DNA of 64,000 bases from Pseudomonadota bacterium (GTDB lineage: Bacteria; Desulfobacterota; Desulfobulbia; Desulfobulbales; CALZHT01). Numbering within the stretch: position 1 is the first letter of the stretch; every line of letters begins with the position of its first letter. The stretch is from NCBI GenBank assembly GCA_018823135.1, contig JAHJJF010000041.1, positions 1-64,000 of the forward strand, read 5' to 3'. This document shows, piece by piece, positions 53,177-61,953 of this stretch. A program made the position numbers and the translations under genes. The notes under the pieces are model-generated. The model saw nothing but the letters and a program-made list of their open reading frames with translations. It had not been told where the DNA came from and ran no database searches.

Positions 53177-54668
53177 AAATGTTCATTTTGCCGCACAATT
53201 GCCTTTTTCTTTTGCCAGGCGCAATGGAGTGGTTGTGTCCGGGGAAAAAGACGGAAGGGTAACCGTGGTTTGTCGGGAAAAAATAAATTCCTTGCCGGTG
53301 ATTGAAATCAGGCGGCGATTGAACCGGCCTCTTGATCTTCAGGTGGTGAGCGTCGACGCCTTTGAGGCACTCCTGCAGCGGGTGTATGAGAGCGGTTCCA
53401 GCGATACCATGCAGATCGCCGATGATCTTGGCGAAGATATTGATCTGCACAGCATTGCCCAGCAGTTGTCCGAACCCGAAGACCTCCTTGAAAGCGAAGA
53501 CGATGCGCCGATAATCCGACTTATTAATGGTCTGCTTACCGAAGCGGTGAAAGAAAACGCCTCGGATATTCACGTTGAACCCTTTGAAAATCGTCTGAGA
53601 ATCAGGTTTCGGGTTGATGGGGTTTTACGCGAAATTCTCCAACCTTCAAAGGTATTGGCGCCTTTGATTGTTTCGCGGATCAAGGTTATGGCGCGGTTGG
53701 ATATTGCTGAGAAGCGTCTTCCCCAGGATGGACGGATCTCTTTGCGGATTGCCGGCCGACCGGTTGATGTGCGGGTGTCGACAATTCCCGGCGGCCATGG
53801 GGAGCGGGTCGTGTTGCGGCTTCTGGATAAACAGGCCGGACGCCTGGATCTGGGTCAGCTTGGCATGGCGGCGGAAACCATGTCGCGCATGGATGTGATT
53901 ATCCACAGGCCTAACGGAATTATTCTGGTAACCGGGCCAACCGGCTCCGGAAAAACAACGACATTGTATGCGGCTGTGACCCGGTTGAATGACAAAAGCC
54001 GCAATATCATGACCGTTGAGGATCCCATCGAATATTATCTTGACGGCATCGGTCAGACTCAGGTGAGCACCAAAGTTAATATGACCTTTGCCCGTGGCTT
54101 GCGGGCCATTCTTCGTCAGGATCCGGATGTGGTGATGATCGGCGAGATCCGCGATCTTGAAACTGCGGAGATCGCCGTGCAGGCAAGCTTGACCGGGCAT
54201 CTTGTTTTTTCCACACTTCATACCAATACAGCGGTGGGGGCGGTGACCCGTCTCAGAGATATGGGGGTTGAGCCCTTCCTTCTTTCATCCACCCTGGTGG
54301 GTATTCTTGCTCAGAGACTTGTGCGGCTTCTCTGCCGGGATTGCCGGGTGCCCTATCAACCGACGGCCAGTGAATGTATGGCCCTGGGTTTTGCAAAGGA
54401 AGCGCCGCCGGAAATTTTTAAGACGGCTGGTTGTGATCACTGCAATAATCAGGGATACAGCGGGCGTACGGGAATCTATGAACTGGTTCAAGTGGATGAC
54501 ACCCTCCGGCAGATGATTCATGCCGGGGCAGGGGAGCATGAAATGGAGGCTTATGCACGAACCAAGACGGGGAGTATTCGGGGGGACGGCCTGCGCCGGA
54601 TACTTGATGGTGATACGAGCATTGAGGAAGTAGTCAGGGTAACTCGTGAGGATTTTCGTGAAGAATAG
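53160..54668 (+). CDS. gspE: Type II secretion ATPase
   Basis: 502 aa from ATG 53160, inside the gspD tail (17-nt overlap); an ATG at 53166 is equally near. Walker A GPTGSGKTTTLYA, Asp box (TVEDPIEYYLDGIGQTQV), Walker B region (RQDPDVVMIGEIRDLETAEIA), His box and a tetra-cysteine zinc motif (CRDC...CDHC). It powers pseudopilus assembly from the cytoplasm. Confidence 0.96.
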   Translation: MSMPSENVHFAAQLPFSFARRNGVVVSGEKDGRVTVVCREKINSLPVIEIRRRLNRPLDLQVVSVDAFEALLQRVYESGSSDTMQIADDLGEDIDLHSIAQQLSEPEDLLESEDDAPIIRLINGLLTEAVKENASDIHVEPFENRLRIRFRVDGVLREILQPSKVLAPLIVSRIKVMARLDIAEKRLPQDGRISLRIAGRPVDVRVSTIPGGHGERVVLRLLDKQAGRLDLGQLGMAAETMSRMDVIIHRPNGIILVTGPTGSGKTTTLYAAVTRLNDKSRNIMTVEDPIEYYLDGIGQTQVSTKVNMTFARGLRAILRQDPDVVMIGEIRDLETAEIAVQASLTGHLVFSTLHTNTAVGAVTRLRDMGVEPFLLSSTLVGILAQRLVRLLCRDCRVPYQPTASECMALGFAKEAPPEIFKTAGCDHCNNQGYSGRTGIYELVQVDDTLRQMIHAGAGEHEMEAYARTKTGSIRGDGLRRILDGDTSIEEVVRVTREDFREE

Positions 54669-54751
54669 CGCAACGGCTAAGACCTCAACTGCGGTAATTT
54701 ACAATTATCAACTGTCAATTTTTAATTCCGGCATTGCCGGAGTGGTGAATC

Positions 54752-55966
54752 ATGGGGGCTTTTGAGTATTCAGCGCTTGATACTTCCGGACGCCTGAAAA
54801 AAGGGGTGCTTGAGGGCGATACCGCCCGTCAGGTAAGGCAGTTGTTGCGGGATAAAGGATTGTCGCCGGTAAGCGTTGAAGGGGTCTCTGGAGGCGAAAC
54901 CCGACAATCAAAGAGTATCATGCGCGGCAGAAGTATCAGCCCTACAGACCTTGCTCTCGTCACCAGGCAGCTTGCAACCCTTGTCCGCTCAGGAACCGTT
55001 TTGGAAGAGGCCTTGCGAGCTGTGGTCGATCAGACTGACAAGGCGCGGATTAAAAGTGTGATTGCCGCTGTACGCTCAAAGATTCTTGAAGGGTATACTC
55101 TTGCGCGGGCATTTGCGGATTTTCCTTCGATTTTTCCGGCATTGTATTGCGCCACAGTTGAGGCAGGCGAGCAGGCCGGGCATCTGGACGTTGTTTTTGA
55201 AAGGCTTGCCGACTATACCGAATTCAGGCAGCAGATCAGGCAGAAAACCATGCTTGCCCTGTTGTATCCGGCTTTTTTGACCGTGGTTGCTGTCCTGGTG
55301 GTGAGCGCTCTCCTTGCCTATGTGGTGCCGCAGGTTGTTTCGGTTTTTGAAAATGTCGGTCAGGAATTGCCCGTTTTGACCCGCTGGTTGATCGCCACAA
55401 GTGGTTTTGTTAAAAGTTACGGACTGTTATGTCTGGTCTTATTTATTGTCGCCGCGGTGGGAATCAAGATACTGTTGCGCAATGAGAAAGTGCTTTTCAG
55501 GTTCCACCGCCTGCAGTTGGCAACCCCCATGGTTTCAAGATTTGTCAAGATACTCAACGCCGCCCGTTTTGCGCGGTCATTCAGTATTCTTACCGCAAGC
55601 GGAGTTTCAGTGCTTGAAGGCATGCGATTGTCGGCGCAGGTGATCGGCAACCTCCCGATGCGGCGGGCAGTTGAAGAGGCCGCAGGCCGGGTGCGGGAAG
55701 GCGAGAGTCTGCATCGCACATTGGCTAAAAGCGGCTATTTCCCGCCCATAACCATTCATCTGATTGCCAGCGGCGAGGCCAGCGCCAATCTTGAAGAAAT
55801 GCTTGAGCGTGCGGCCCATGCCCAGGAACGGGAAATTGAGACCCTGATTGCCGCGGCAATGGGTATTTTTGAACCGGTTTTGATTCTGGTGATGGGCTTG
55901 ATCGTTCTGGGTATTGTCCTGGCCATTTTATTGCCGATTCTCGATTTGAACCAACTTGTGCGGTGA
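54752..55966 (+). CDS. gspF: Type II secretion inner-membrane platform protein
   Basis: 404 aa, standard GspF/PilC length. Two cytoplasmic T2SSF domains, each ending in a membrane helix: LARAFADFPSIFPALYCATVEAGEQAGHL, and SILTASGVSVLEGMRLSAQV followed by LIASGEASANLEEMLERAA. Three membrane helices in total (about 170-193, 224-243 and 370-395). It begins 83 nt after gspE. Confidence 0.95.
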   Translation: MGAFEYSALDTSGRLKKGVLEGDTARQVRQLLRDKGLSPVSVEGVSGGETRQSKSIMRGRSISPTDLALVTRQLATLVRSGTVLEEALRAVVDQTDKARIKSVIAAVRSKILEGYTLARAFADFPSIFPALYCATVEAGEQAGHLDVVFERLADYTEFRQQIRQKTMLALLYPAFLTVVAVLVVSALLAYVVPQVVSVFENVGQELPVLTRWLIATSGFVKSYGLLCLVLFIVAAVGIKILLRNEKVLFRFHRLQLATPMVSRFVKILNAARFARSFSILTASGVSVLEGMRLSAQVIGNLPMRRAVEEAAGRVREGESLHRTLAKSGYFPPITIHLIASGEASANLEEMLERAAHAQEREIETLIAAAMGIFEPVLILVMGLIVLGIVLAILLPILDLNQLVR

Positions 55967-56060
55967 GGCGACAGCCTGAATATTTCATGACATGTGTTGG
56001 AATGGTTTAATGTTTGAAAAAACAAATTGTGCAGGACAGGATAGAGGTTATTTAATCGAA

Positions 56061-56191
56061 ATTATTCACCTCAAGGGCGAGCCGATATCGCTGAATCTCC
56101 TTTGTCATCGATCTTTCCACATAAACTATTATAGTGAAAAGGTCTTTTTCGCGGATCTTCAGCGATCTCAACTCGTGAAATATTCAGGCTA
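56061..56191 (+). repeat. Interspersed structured repeat, copy C
   Basis: About 131 bp, nearly identical to the reverse complement of the element at 35565. Outer arms GGGCGAGCCGATATCGCTGA and TCAGCGATCTCAACTCGT; inner arms GATCTTT and AAAGGTC pair with one G-U where copy A has AGCCTTT/AAAGGCT. It ends exactly at the gspI start codon and lies inside the gsp cluster. Confidence 0.85.
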
Positions 56192-56575
56192 ATGCGAGAA
56201 ATCAGCCGATCAGATAAGGCCTTTACCCTGCTGGAAATACTGGTTGCACTGGCAATTCTCAGTATCATCATGGCGGCGGCGCTAAAAAGCAGCGGCACTT
56301 CGGTTACCAACGCAGCGTATCTCAGGGACAGAACCCTTGCCCACTGGGTTGCAATGAATAAGGCAGCTGATCTGCGTCTGGCAAAAAGCTGGATTGCCCC
56401 CGGAGTAACCGCTGGAGAAGTGAATTTTGCCGATAATAGCTGGCAGTGGCAGGTAACCGTGGTCGAGACCCCTGACCCTGATATGCGCCGGGCGGCCATA
56501 GTCGTAGGCCGGCCTGAGGCGCTGAAATCGCCCCTGGCCGTGTTAAACCTTTTTATCGGACGGCCAAGTACATGA
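56192..56575 (+). CDS. gspI: Type II secretion minor pseudopilin I
   Basis: 127 aa. Prepilin leader MREISRSDKA cleaved before FTLLEILVALAILSII, with the conserved Glu at +5. C-terminal beta region WQWQVTVVETPDPDMRR is typical of GspI. It forms the pseudopilus tip with J and K. The start codon abuts repeat copy C, so there is no independent ribosome site apart from what the repeat supplies. Confidence 0.9.
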   Translation: MREISRSDKAFTLLEILVALAILSIIMAAALKSSGTSVTNAAYLRDRTLAHWVAMNKAADLRLAKSWIAPGVTAGEVNFADNSWQWQVTVVETPDPDMRRAAIVVGRPEALKSPLAVLNLFIGRPST

Positions 56576-56801
56576 TTATTGCTCAACGTTCCGAGTTATT
56601 ATATGTTACTGAATTTCTGTGGTTTTAAGAGGGTGTTGTCATTTATTTATTTATTTCTTGTAGAAGCCAGGAGCCAGAATTCAGGAGTCAGAATAACTGA
56701 TTTTTTTTCATTTTTTCTGAATGCTGACTCCTGAATTCTGACTGAAAAAATTGGATTGTCTTGTAATTATAATATGATAAAGCAAGTCAGAAAGTTGAGT
56801 T
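56576..56801. other. Gap between gspI and gspJ, no gene
   Basis: 226 bp, AT-rich, containing a heptamer-phased 17-bp inverted repeat (56675-56740). Confidence 0.5.
56675..56740. repeat. Heptamer-phased inverted repeat
   Basis: CAGAATTCAGGAGTCAG (56675-56691) and CTGACTCCTGAATTCTG (56724-56740) are perfect 17-bp inverted copies with a 32-nt AT-rich loop. The right arm reads as 7-mers TGACTCC-TGAATTC-TGACTGA. A degraded relative lies near 58553. Confidence 0.8.
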
Positions 56802-57467
56802 ATGGATAACAAGGGTTTTACACTTCTTGAGCTCCTGGTTGCATTTGCTGTTTTTGCTGTGCTTGCGACGATTGCCTACGGTGGGCTCAATTCAATTATT
56901 GATACCAGGGTGGCGGTCGCCGGTGAATCAGCGCGACTCGCCCAATTGCAGCGAGCTTTCAGTATTATGGAAAGGGATGTTGAACAGGCGGTATCTCGTT
57001 CGATCCGTGATGAATTGGGAGAGTTTCAGCCCGCCATGCTTTTACGCGGCGACTCGGTTGAGCCGGTTCTGGAATTCACCCGCAACGGCTGGCGAAATCC
57101 AACCGGCAGTGCACGGAGTAATCTGCAGAGAGTCGCCTATGGTATCCGGGAAAATAATTTAATCCGCTATCACTGGCCGGTACTTGACCGGGTTCAGGAT
57201 ACTGCTGCGATTGAAAGGGTTGTCCTGGAGGGAGTTGATGCCTTTCAAGTCAGTTTCTTCCGTGCCGACAGCTGGCATGAGGTCTGGCCTCCGGCTGTAA
57301 GCGCTTCAATTTCAATCGTCCAGCAAAGAGCCATGTTGCCGGGGGCGGTGGCAATAGCAGTGGATGTTGGGGGTTGGGGAGAGCTTAAAAGGATTTTTCT
57401 CATAGCCTCGGGTGATGGAAGTTCCGTTGGCTCCGGCAGTGCCGGAAATCCAGAGAGTGGCGGCTGA
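56802..57467 (+). CDS. gspJ: Type II secretion minor pseudopilin J
   Basis: 221 aa. Short prepilin leader MDNKG, then FTLLELLVAFAVFAVLATIAYGG with Glu at +5. The GspJ region LQRAFSIMERDVEQAVSRSIRDELGEFQPAML is present. The stop is one base before the gspK start. Confidence 0.92.
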   Translation: MDNKGFTLLELLVAFAVFAVLATIAYGGLNSIIDTRVAVAGESARLAQLQRAFSIMERDVEQAVSRSIRDELGEFQPAMLLRGDSVEPVLEFTRNGWRNPTGSARSNLQRVAYGIRENNLIRYHWPVLDRVQDTAAIERVVLEGVDAFQVSFFRADSWHEVWPPAVSASISIVQQRAMLPGAVAIAVDVGGWGELKRIFLIASGDGSSVGSGSAGNPESGG

Positions 57468-57468
57468 A

Positions 57469-58419
57469 ATGGTTTCTTTGAGTGGATCATTGGCAAATAA
57501 GCGCGGTGTTGCGCTGATCACCGTGCTGTTAATCACCGCGCTGGTTTCAATGATGGTGGTGTCAATGGTTTCAAGTCAGCAGATCGATATCCGCAGAAAC
57601 GGTAATATTGTTGACGGTGATCAGTGCCTTGTCCTGGCTGAAGGGGTTGTCGACTGGGCCGTACAGGTTTTGATCCGTGATAAAAAAAATGGCGGGAATG
57701 ACAGCCTCGGTGAGGAGTGGGCAATAGGGCTTATCCCCACCGAAGTTGAAGGTGGGGCGGTATCGGGATTTCTTGAAGACATGCATGGCCGGTTTAATCT
57801 GAATAATCTGGTTTCAACAAAACCGGACCTGCAAGGCCAGAGCCGTAAACAGTTTGAGCGGATGCTCGACATGTGCGGCCTGGATACAAATCTGCTTAAC
57901 GCGCTTATCGACTGGCTGGATGCGGATTCGGATCTTACCTCCGGCGGCGGGGCCGAGGATGAAACCTATGCCTGGCTTGAGACACCATACCGGACGGCAA
58001 ACAGCATAATGACCAGCCCCAGTGAACTGCAACTGGTTGCGGGTTTCGATTATAAGGCATACAATTGTCTTGCGCCGCATATTACAACGCTGCCTCTTTT
58101 TCCGACAGAACCCCTTGTAAACGTGAATACTGCCTCAGCCTTTGTTCTGGCGGCGCTTTCTGCTGATTTTTCATTGAATGAGGCAAAAAACTTTGTTGAA
58201 GAACGGCCTGCCGGGGGGTATGCATCAGTAAACGATTTTTTACAGGATCAAAACCTTGCGGGAAGCGGAATTGCCGGCACGTTTCTCACGGTTTCCAGCG
58301 ATTATTTTCTGGCCAACGCCAAGGCCGAGGTTGGAAACGGCAGGGTGTCCATGTATAGTCTGCTTTACCGGCAGGGCAATAAAGTGGATAAAATAAACAA
58401 GAGTATCGGGGCATATTAA
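57469..58419 (+). CDS. gspK: Type II secretion minor pseudopilin K
   Basis: 316 aa from ATG 57469 (MVSLSGSLANKRG); an earlier in-frame ATG at 57412 lies inside gspJ. Prepilin segment GVALITVLLITALVSMMVV lacks Glu at +5, which is normal for GspK, the tip subunit. GspK core motifs DMHGRFNLNNL and LVNVNTASAFVLAAL are present. Confidence 0.92.
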   Translation: MVSLSGSLANKRGVALITVLLITALVSMMVVSMVSSQQIDIRRNGNIVDGDQCLVLAEGVVDWAVQVLIRDKKNGGNDSLGEEWAIGLIPTEVEGGAVSGFLEDMHGRFNLNNLVSTKPDLQGQSRKQFERMLDMCGLDTNLLNALIDWLDADSDLTSGGGAEDETYAWLETPYRTANSIMTSPSELQLVAGFDYKAYNCLAPHITTLPLFPTEPLVNVNTASAFVLAALSADFSLNEAKNFVEERPAGGYASVNDFLQDQNLAGSGIAGTFLTVSSDYFLANAKAEVGNGRVSMYSLLYRQGNKVDKINKSIGAY

Positions 58420-58699
58420 AACTTGGACTTTCTGAGCAGATTTAAGTAACTGAATACAAATAAATTAATCAGTGATTTCGATCAAGTTATTCAATTTGAA
58501 TTTAGAATACAGCCGTCAGCAACCAGAAGAAATGCTGTACAATAAGTTATTCTGAATCCTGGCTTCCGGAGTCACGTAAACTTGCTTACCTGAATGCTTA
58601 GGACAGTGAATCAATAGCACTGTTTTTTTAAGATAACTACATAATTTCAACCAATTAGAATAAGTCAGATAGTTCAGTTAATAAAGGGTTTACTATCAC
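58420..58699. other. Gap between gspK and gspL, terminator only
   Basis: 280 bp without an ORF. It holds a small intrinsic terminator (58603-58629) and a degraded heptamer repeat (GTTATTCTGAATCCTGGCTT near 58543). It may separate two transcription units. Confidence 0.5.
58603..58629 (+). terminator. Terminator between gspK and gspL
   Basis: ACAGTG and CACTGT arms around 9 nt, followed by six T. The 6-bp stem is weak, so read-through is likely. Confidence 0.6.
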
Positions 58700-59899
58700 A
58701 TGGACACCGTGGTTATCAGAATAGGGACAGGAACATCTGAAGAAGTCACCTGGGCGGAGAGTTTCCCGGACGGCTCCTGGAAGACTCAATCTGGGCCGTT
58801 AAGGGCTGCAGTCTCAAAATCCGGCAGACAACGGCTGGTTGCCCTGGTCCCCGGGCAGGAGGTTTTTCTAGCCGATGTCACGCTTCCCGTACGGGGCAGG
58901 AAATATATGCTGCAGGCGATTCCCTTTGCCCTTGAGGACCGCCTTGCAGAGGATGTGGAGGAACTCCATTTTGCTCATGGCAGAAAGCGAAGTGACGGCA
59001 GTATGGCCGTGGCAGTTGTTTCTGCCCAAAGGATGGCTGAGTGGCGGCGTATTTTTGCGGAAGGAGGCATTGAACCGGATGTTCTGCTGCCTGAAAGCCT
59101 TGCGCTTCCATATGACGATGGAATTATCACCGTATGTGTTGACCTGGATATCGTCCATGTGAGGACCGGCATTGATAAAGGTTTTGCGGTTGACAGGGAA
59201 AACCTTGAAGCATTACTCCTCTCCGAATTTGAAAAATCCGGAGAGCGGCGGATTTTTCTGTATGGGATGGCTGTGGAGGAATTTAAGGATGATTCATTAC
59301 GAAAAAATGCCGAAGACCGACAGGGCGGTGTTCAATCAGTCATGGAGGTCTTTATCAAGGATATTCATTCCTATGGTGAGCTAAACCTGTTGCAAGGGAT
59401 TTTTGCCAGACATGCGGAGTGGAAGAAAATTATCAAGTTATGGTGGGTTCCTGCGGTGGTTTTAGGCGTTGTCGTGGCCCTTCATGGGACAATCAGAATA
59501 CAGGAATATATGAGTTTGAGTGCGGAAAAGGAGAAGATTGGTTCACAGATTGAAGCGCTTTACCGGAAAACATTTCCCGACGCCAAAAAAATTGTAAACC
59601 CCCGGGCCCAGATGGAAAGCAGGCTCAATAAGCTCAAAGGGGCTGATGCCGGCGAAAGCAATCTTTTATATCTTCTTGATGCCGTAGGCCCGCTATTCCT
59701 TGAGGCGCCGGGATATGAACTTCAGAATCTTCGCTACAAGGATTTGCAGCTGGATCTGGATATGCAAGTGAAAGACCTCAAGGCCCTGGACAGATTAAAA
59801 ACAGGCTTGACCAATGAAGCGGGCCTGGATGTAGAAATCAGGACCGCCTCTGCCAAGGGTGATCACGTGGCAACCCGTCTACAGGTGAGGGCAAGATAA
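58700..59899 (+). CDS. gspL: Type II secretion protein L
   Basis: 399 aa. A cytoplasmic actin-like domain (about 1-245; VALVPGQEVFLADVTLPVRGRKYMLQAIPFALEDRL is the GspL hallmark) is followed by one membrane helix (about 255-272; WWVPAVVLGVVVALHGTI) and a periplasmic ferredoxin-like domain. GspL anchors GspE to the membrane. gspM follows directly after its stop. Confidence 0.92.
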   Translation: MDTVVIRIGTGTSEEVTWAESFPDGSWKTQSGPLRAAVSKSGRQRLVALVPGQEVFLADVTLPVRGRKYMLQAIPFALEDRLAEDVEELHFAHGRKRSDGSMAVAVVSAQRMAEWRRIFAEGGIEPDVLLPESLALPYDDGIITVCVDLDIVHVRTGIDKGFAVDRENLEALLLSEFEKSGERRIFLYGMAVEEFKDDSLRKNAEDRQGGVQSVMEVFIKDIHSYGELNLLQGIFARHAEWKKIIKLWWVPAVVLGVVVALHGTIRIQEYMSLSAEKEKIGSQIEALYRKTFPDAKKIVNPRAQMESRLNKLKGADAGESNLLYLLDAVGPLFLEAPGYELQNLRYKDLQLDLDMQVKDLKALDRLKTGLTNEAGLDVEIRTASAKGDHVATRLQVRAR

Positions 59900-60379
59900 A
59901 TGACATATTTAGCAAGATTTAATAGTCGTGAGCGTATGGCCCTCATTCTTGGTGGAATAATTATCCTGATTGCGGCGCTGTATGTTTTTGTCCTTGAGCC
60001 GTTTAATAACAGCTTACAGGGTATGCGTAACGAAGTTCCGTTAAAAAGGCAGGAATTAGTCTGGATGCAGGATGCGGTGCGACAGGTGAATTTGGTTAAG
60101 GGGCCGGGTAAACTCGAAGAGGCAGCCGGTAAAGGCTCCTTGCTGGCAATAATTGATCAGACTGCGGCGCAACGAAAACTTGCCGGGAATATGAAGCGTA
60201 TCGAGCCGGACGACCAGGACCGGGCCAAGGTCTGGCTTGAGGACGCGGTGTTTACGGATATTGTTTTGTGGCTGCGGCTCCTTGAGGCGAAGGGAATTGT
60301 CGCTGTCGCATATACCTCTGAGAGTCGCAATGCAGCAGGAATTGTCAATGCAAAAATAACCCTGAAAGGATCCTCGTGA
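59900..60379 (+). CDS. gspM: Type II secretion protein M
   Basis: 159 aa. One N-terminal membrane helix (MALILGGIIILIAALYVFVL) with an RERMALI lead, then a periplasmic domain. GspM partners with GspL. ATG at 59900 is the base right after the gspL stop; the 3' end overlaps gspN by 4 nt. Confidence 0.9.
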   Translation: MTYLARFNSRERMALILGGIIILIAALYVFVLEPFNNSLQGMRNEVPLKRQELVWMQDAVRQVNLVKGPGKLEEAAGKGSLLAIIDQTAAQRKLAGNMKRIEPDDQDRAKVWLEDAVFTDIVLWLRLLEAKGIVAVAYTSESRNAAGIVNAKITLKGSS

Positions 60380-61149
60380 AAAAGAGACTCAAATACATAG
60401 TGTTTTTCTTTTTTGCATATGTTTTTTTTCTGGTGTTTTTTATGCCGGCGGATTTTGCCTACGGCCTGTTGCAGAAGAAAATACCGCAAATTGCCAGGAT
60501 AAAGGTTTATGGTGTCGATGGCCCGTGGCATAATGGAAAGGCCCGGGGAGTCGCGGTTGATACTGTGGAGGCGACAAACGTCAGTTGGCGGCTTCAACCT
60601 GTTTCATTGATTACCGGTAGAGCTGTGGTTGATCTGCATTTTCAATTGGTTGACAGCGATTTTGATTGCAGGATCAGAGCCCGGCGCGGAAAACTTGACC
60701 TGGATGATCTACAGGCGCAATTTCCGGCCACACTGCTCACAAAAGTTCTTCCTGATATGTATGCGGTTCCTTTGGGCGGCCTGATTCGTGTTGCCGTAAA
60801 CAAAGTAAAAATCCGAGATGGCCTGGTAGCCCTGGCCGAGGGTAGAATTGTCTGGACAGGGGCGGAAACAACCAGCGAACCGCAGGTGCGGTTTGGAGAC
60901 CTGACTGTGGATATTGCAACTTCCGAACAGGGAGTCACCGCTATTTTAACCGATTCGGGCGGGCCACTGGCCGCAGAAGGTGCATTAATCGTGTCGCCTG
61001 ATGGGAAATATTCTTTTACCGGTAATTTTTCGGTACGCGATAAAGAGCAAACCGCACTCGTTGATGCTTTATCGTTGCTGGGCAGACCGGCAGCCGATGG
61101 CAGTATGGGGGTGAATTTTTCAGGTGAGGTTGGCCGGGTATTGTTTTGA
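60376..61149 (+). CDS. gspN: Type II secretion protein N
   Basis: 257 aa from a GTG at 60376 overlapping the gspM stop. One N-terminal membrane helix (IVFFFFAYVFFLVFFM) and a periplasmic beta-rich domain with the GspN motif ISWRLQP-like VSWRLQPVSLITG. GspN is an accessory component missing from some type II systems. Confidence 0.88.
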   Translation: MKKRLKYIVFFFFAYVFFLVFFMPADFAYGLLQKKIPQIARIKVYGVDGPWHNGKARGVAVDTVEATNVSWRLQPVSLITGRAVVDLHFQLVDSDFDCRIRARRGKLDLDDLQAQFPATLLTKVLPDMYAVPLGGLIRVAVNKVKIRDGLVALAEGRIVWTGAETTSEPQVRFGDLTVDIATSEQGVTAILTDSGGPLAAEGALIVSPDGKYSFTGNFSVRDKEQTALVDALSLLGRPAADGSMGVNFSGEVGRVLF

Positions 61150-61169
61150 TATCGCTGGTTGGAGCGGTC

Positions 61170-61208
61170 TACGCGTCCGACGAGTGCTTTATGCGAGTCC
61201 GACAATGA
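61170..61208. repeat. 39-bp direct repeat upstream of gspG, copy 1
   Basis: Identical to 61278-61316, 108 bp downstream. Each copy contains GTCCGAC twice, 22 bp apart, so the region has four such heptamers in front of gspG. Possible regulator sites. Confidence 0.85.
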
Positions 61209-61277
61209 GTGATGACATCCTGAAAAGGTATAAACCGAATTATCGCCACTAATAATATTAATCAGTTACAGATAAAA

Positions 61278-61316
61278 TACGCGTCCGACGAGTGCTTTAT
61301 GCGAGTCCGACAATGA
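61278..61316. repeat. 39-bp direct repeat upstream of gspG, copy 2
   Basis: Second perfect copy. It ends 73 bp before the preferred gspG start at 61389, with paired GTCCGAC motifs 22 bp apart. Confidence 0.85.
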
Positions 61317-61388
61317 TTACGAGGCGCATAAATGATAATTTTGAGGAATGGTTGGATGAATCAAATACAAAATAAAAGAGCTTCCATT

Positions 61389-61820
61389 ATGGTACAAAAC
61401 AATGAAAAAGGCTTTACGCTGATTGAGATTATGGTGGTCGTGGTGATTTTGAGTATTTTAGCCGCGATAATCGTCCCGAGGATTATGGACCGGCCTGACC
61501 AGGCAAGAATCGTCAAAGCCAAACAGGACATCCGGGTGCTTGAAAATTCCTTGAAGCTTTACAAATTGGATAATTATTTTTACCCGACCACCGATCAGGG
61601 CCTTGAGGCTCTGGTGCAACGTCCGGAGGATCAACCTGAACCCAAAAAGTGGAAGGATGGCGGGTATATTGACCGGCTCCCGAAAGATCCATGGGGCAAT
61701 CCTTACCAGTATCTGAATCCGGGTGTTTTTGGTCCACTGGATATATTTTCTCTGGGTGCGGACGGGCAACTGGGCGGTGATGGCCTTGATGCGGAAATCG
61801 GCAACTGGAATCTTGAGTAA
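61389..61820 (+). CDS. gspG: Type II secretion major pseudopilin
   Basis: 143 aa from ATG 61389 (MVQNNEKG, then FTLIEIMVVVVILSILAAI), giving the usual short leader and length. ATGs at 61332 and 61356 would give long leaders of 19-27 residues and cannot be excluded. Calcium-site and C-terminal GspG motifs are present (YPTTDQGLEALV; DPWGNPYQYLNPG; SLGADGQLGGDG). This is the main pseudopilus subunit, here placed after gspN and not after gspF as is usual. Confidence 0.93.
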   Translation: MVQNNEKGFTLIEIMVVVVILSILAAIIVPRIMDRPDQARIVKAKQDIRVLENSLKLYKLDNYFYPTTDQGLEALVQRPEDQPEPKKWKDGGYIDRLPKDPWGNPYQYLNPGVFGPLDIFSLGADGQLGGDGLDAEIGNWNLE

Positions 61821-61953
61821 TCAGCTTGGAGTCTTTTTATTTGTTGCTCACCAACAGTCTTAGTTTTGTTCTATTGATTAGTTATTTTATGCAATTATCC
61901 GCGATTGTGCCCTTGAATTTTCTGTAAATCAGCCTTTCAGCCAACATCTACCT

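Noticed and set aside
57245-57496. Minus-strand frames inside the gsp genes
   Set aside because: They overlap well-supported genes and show no family features.
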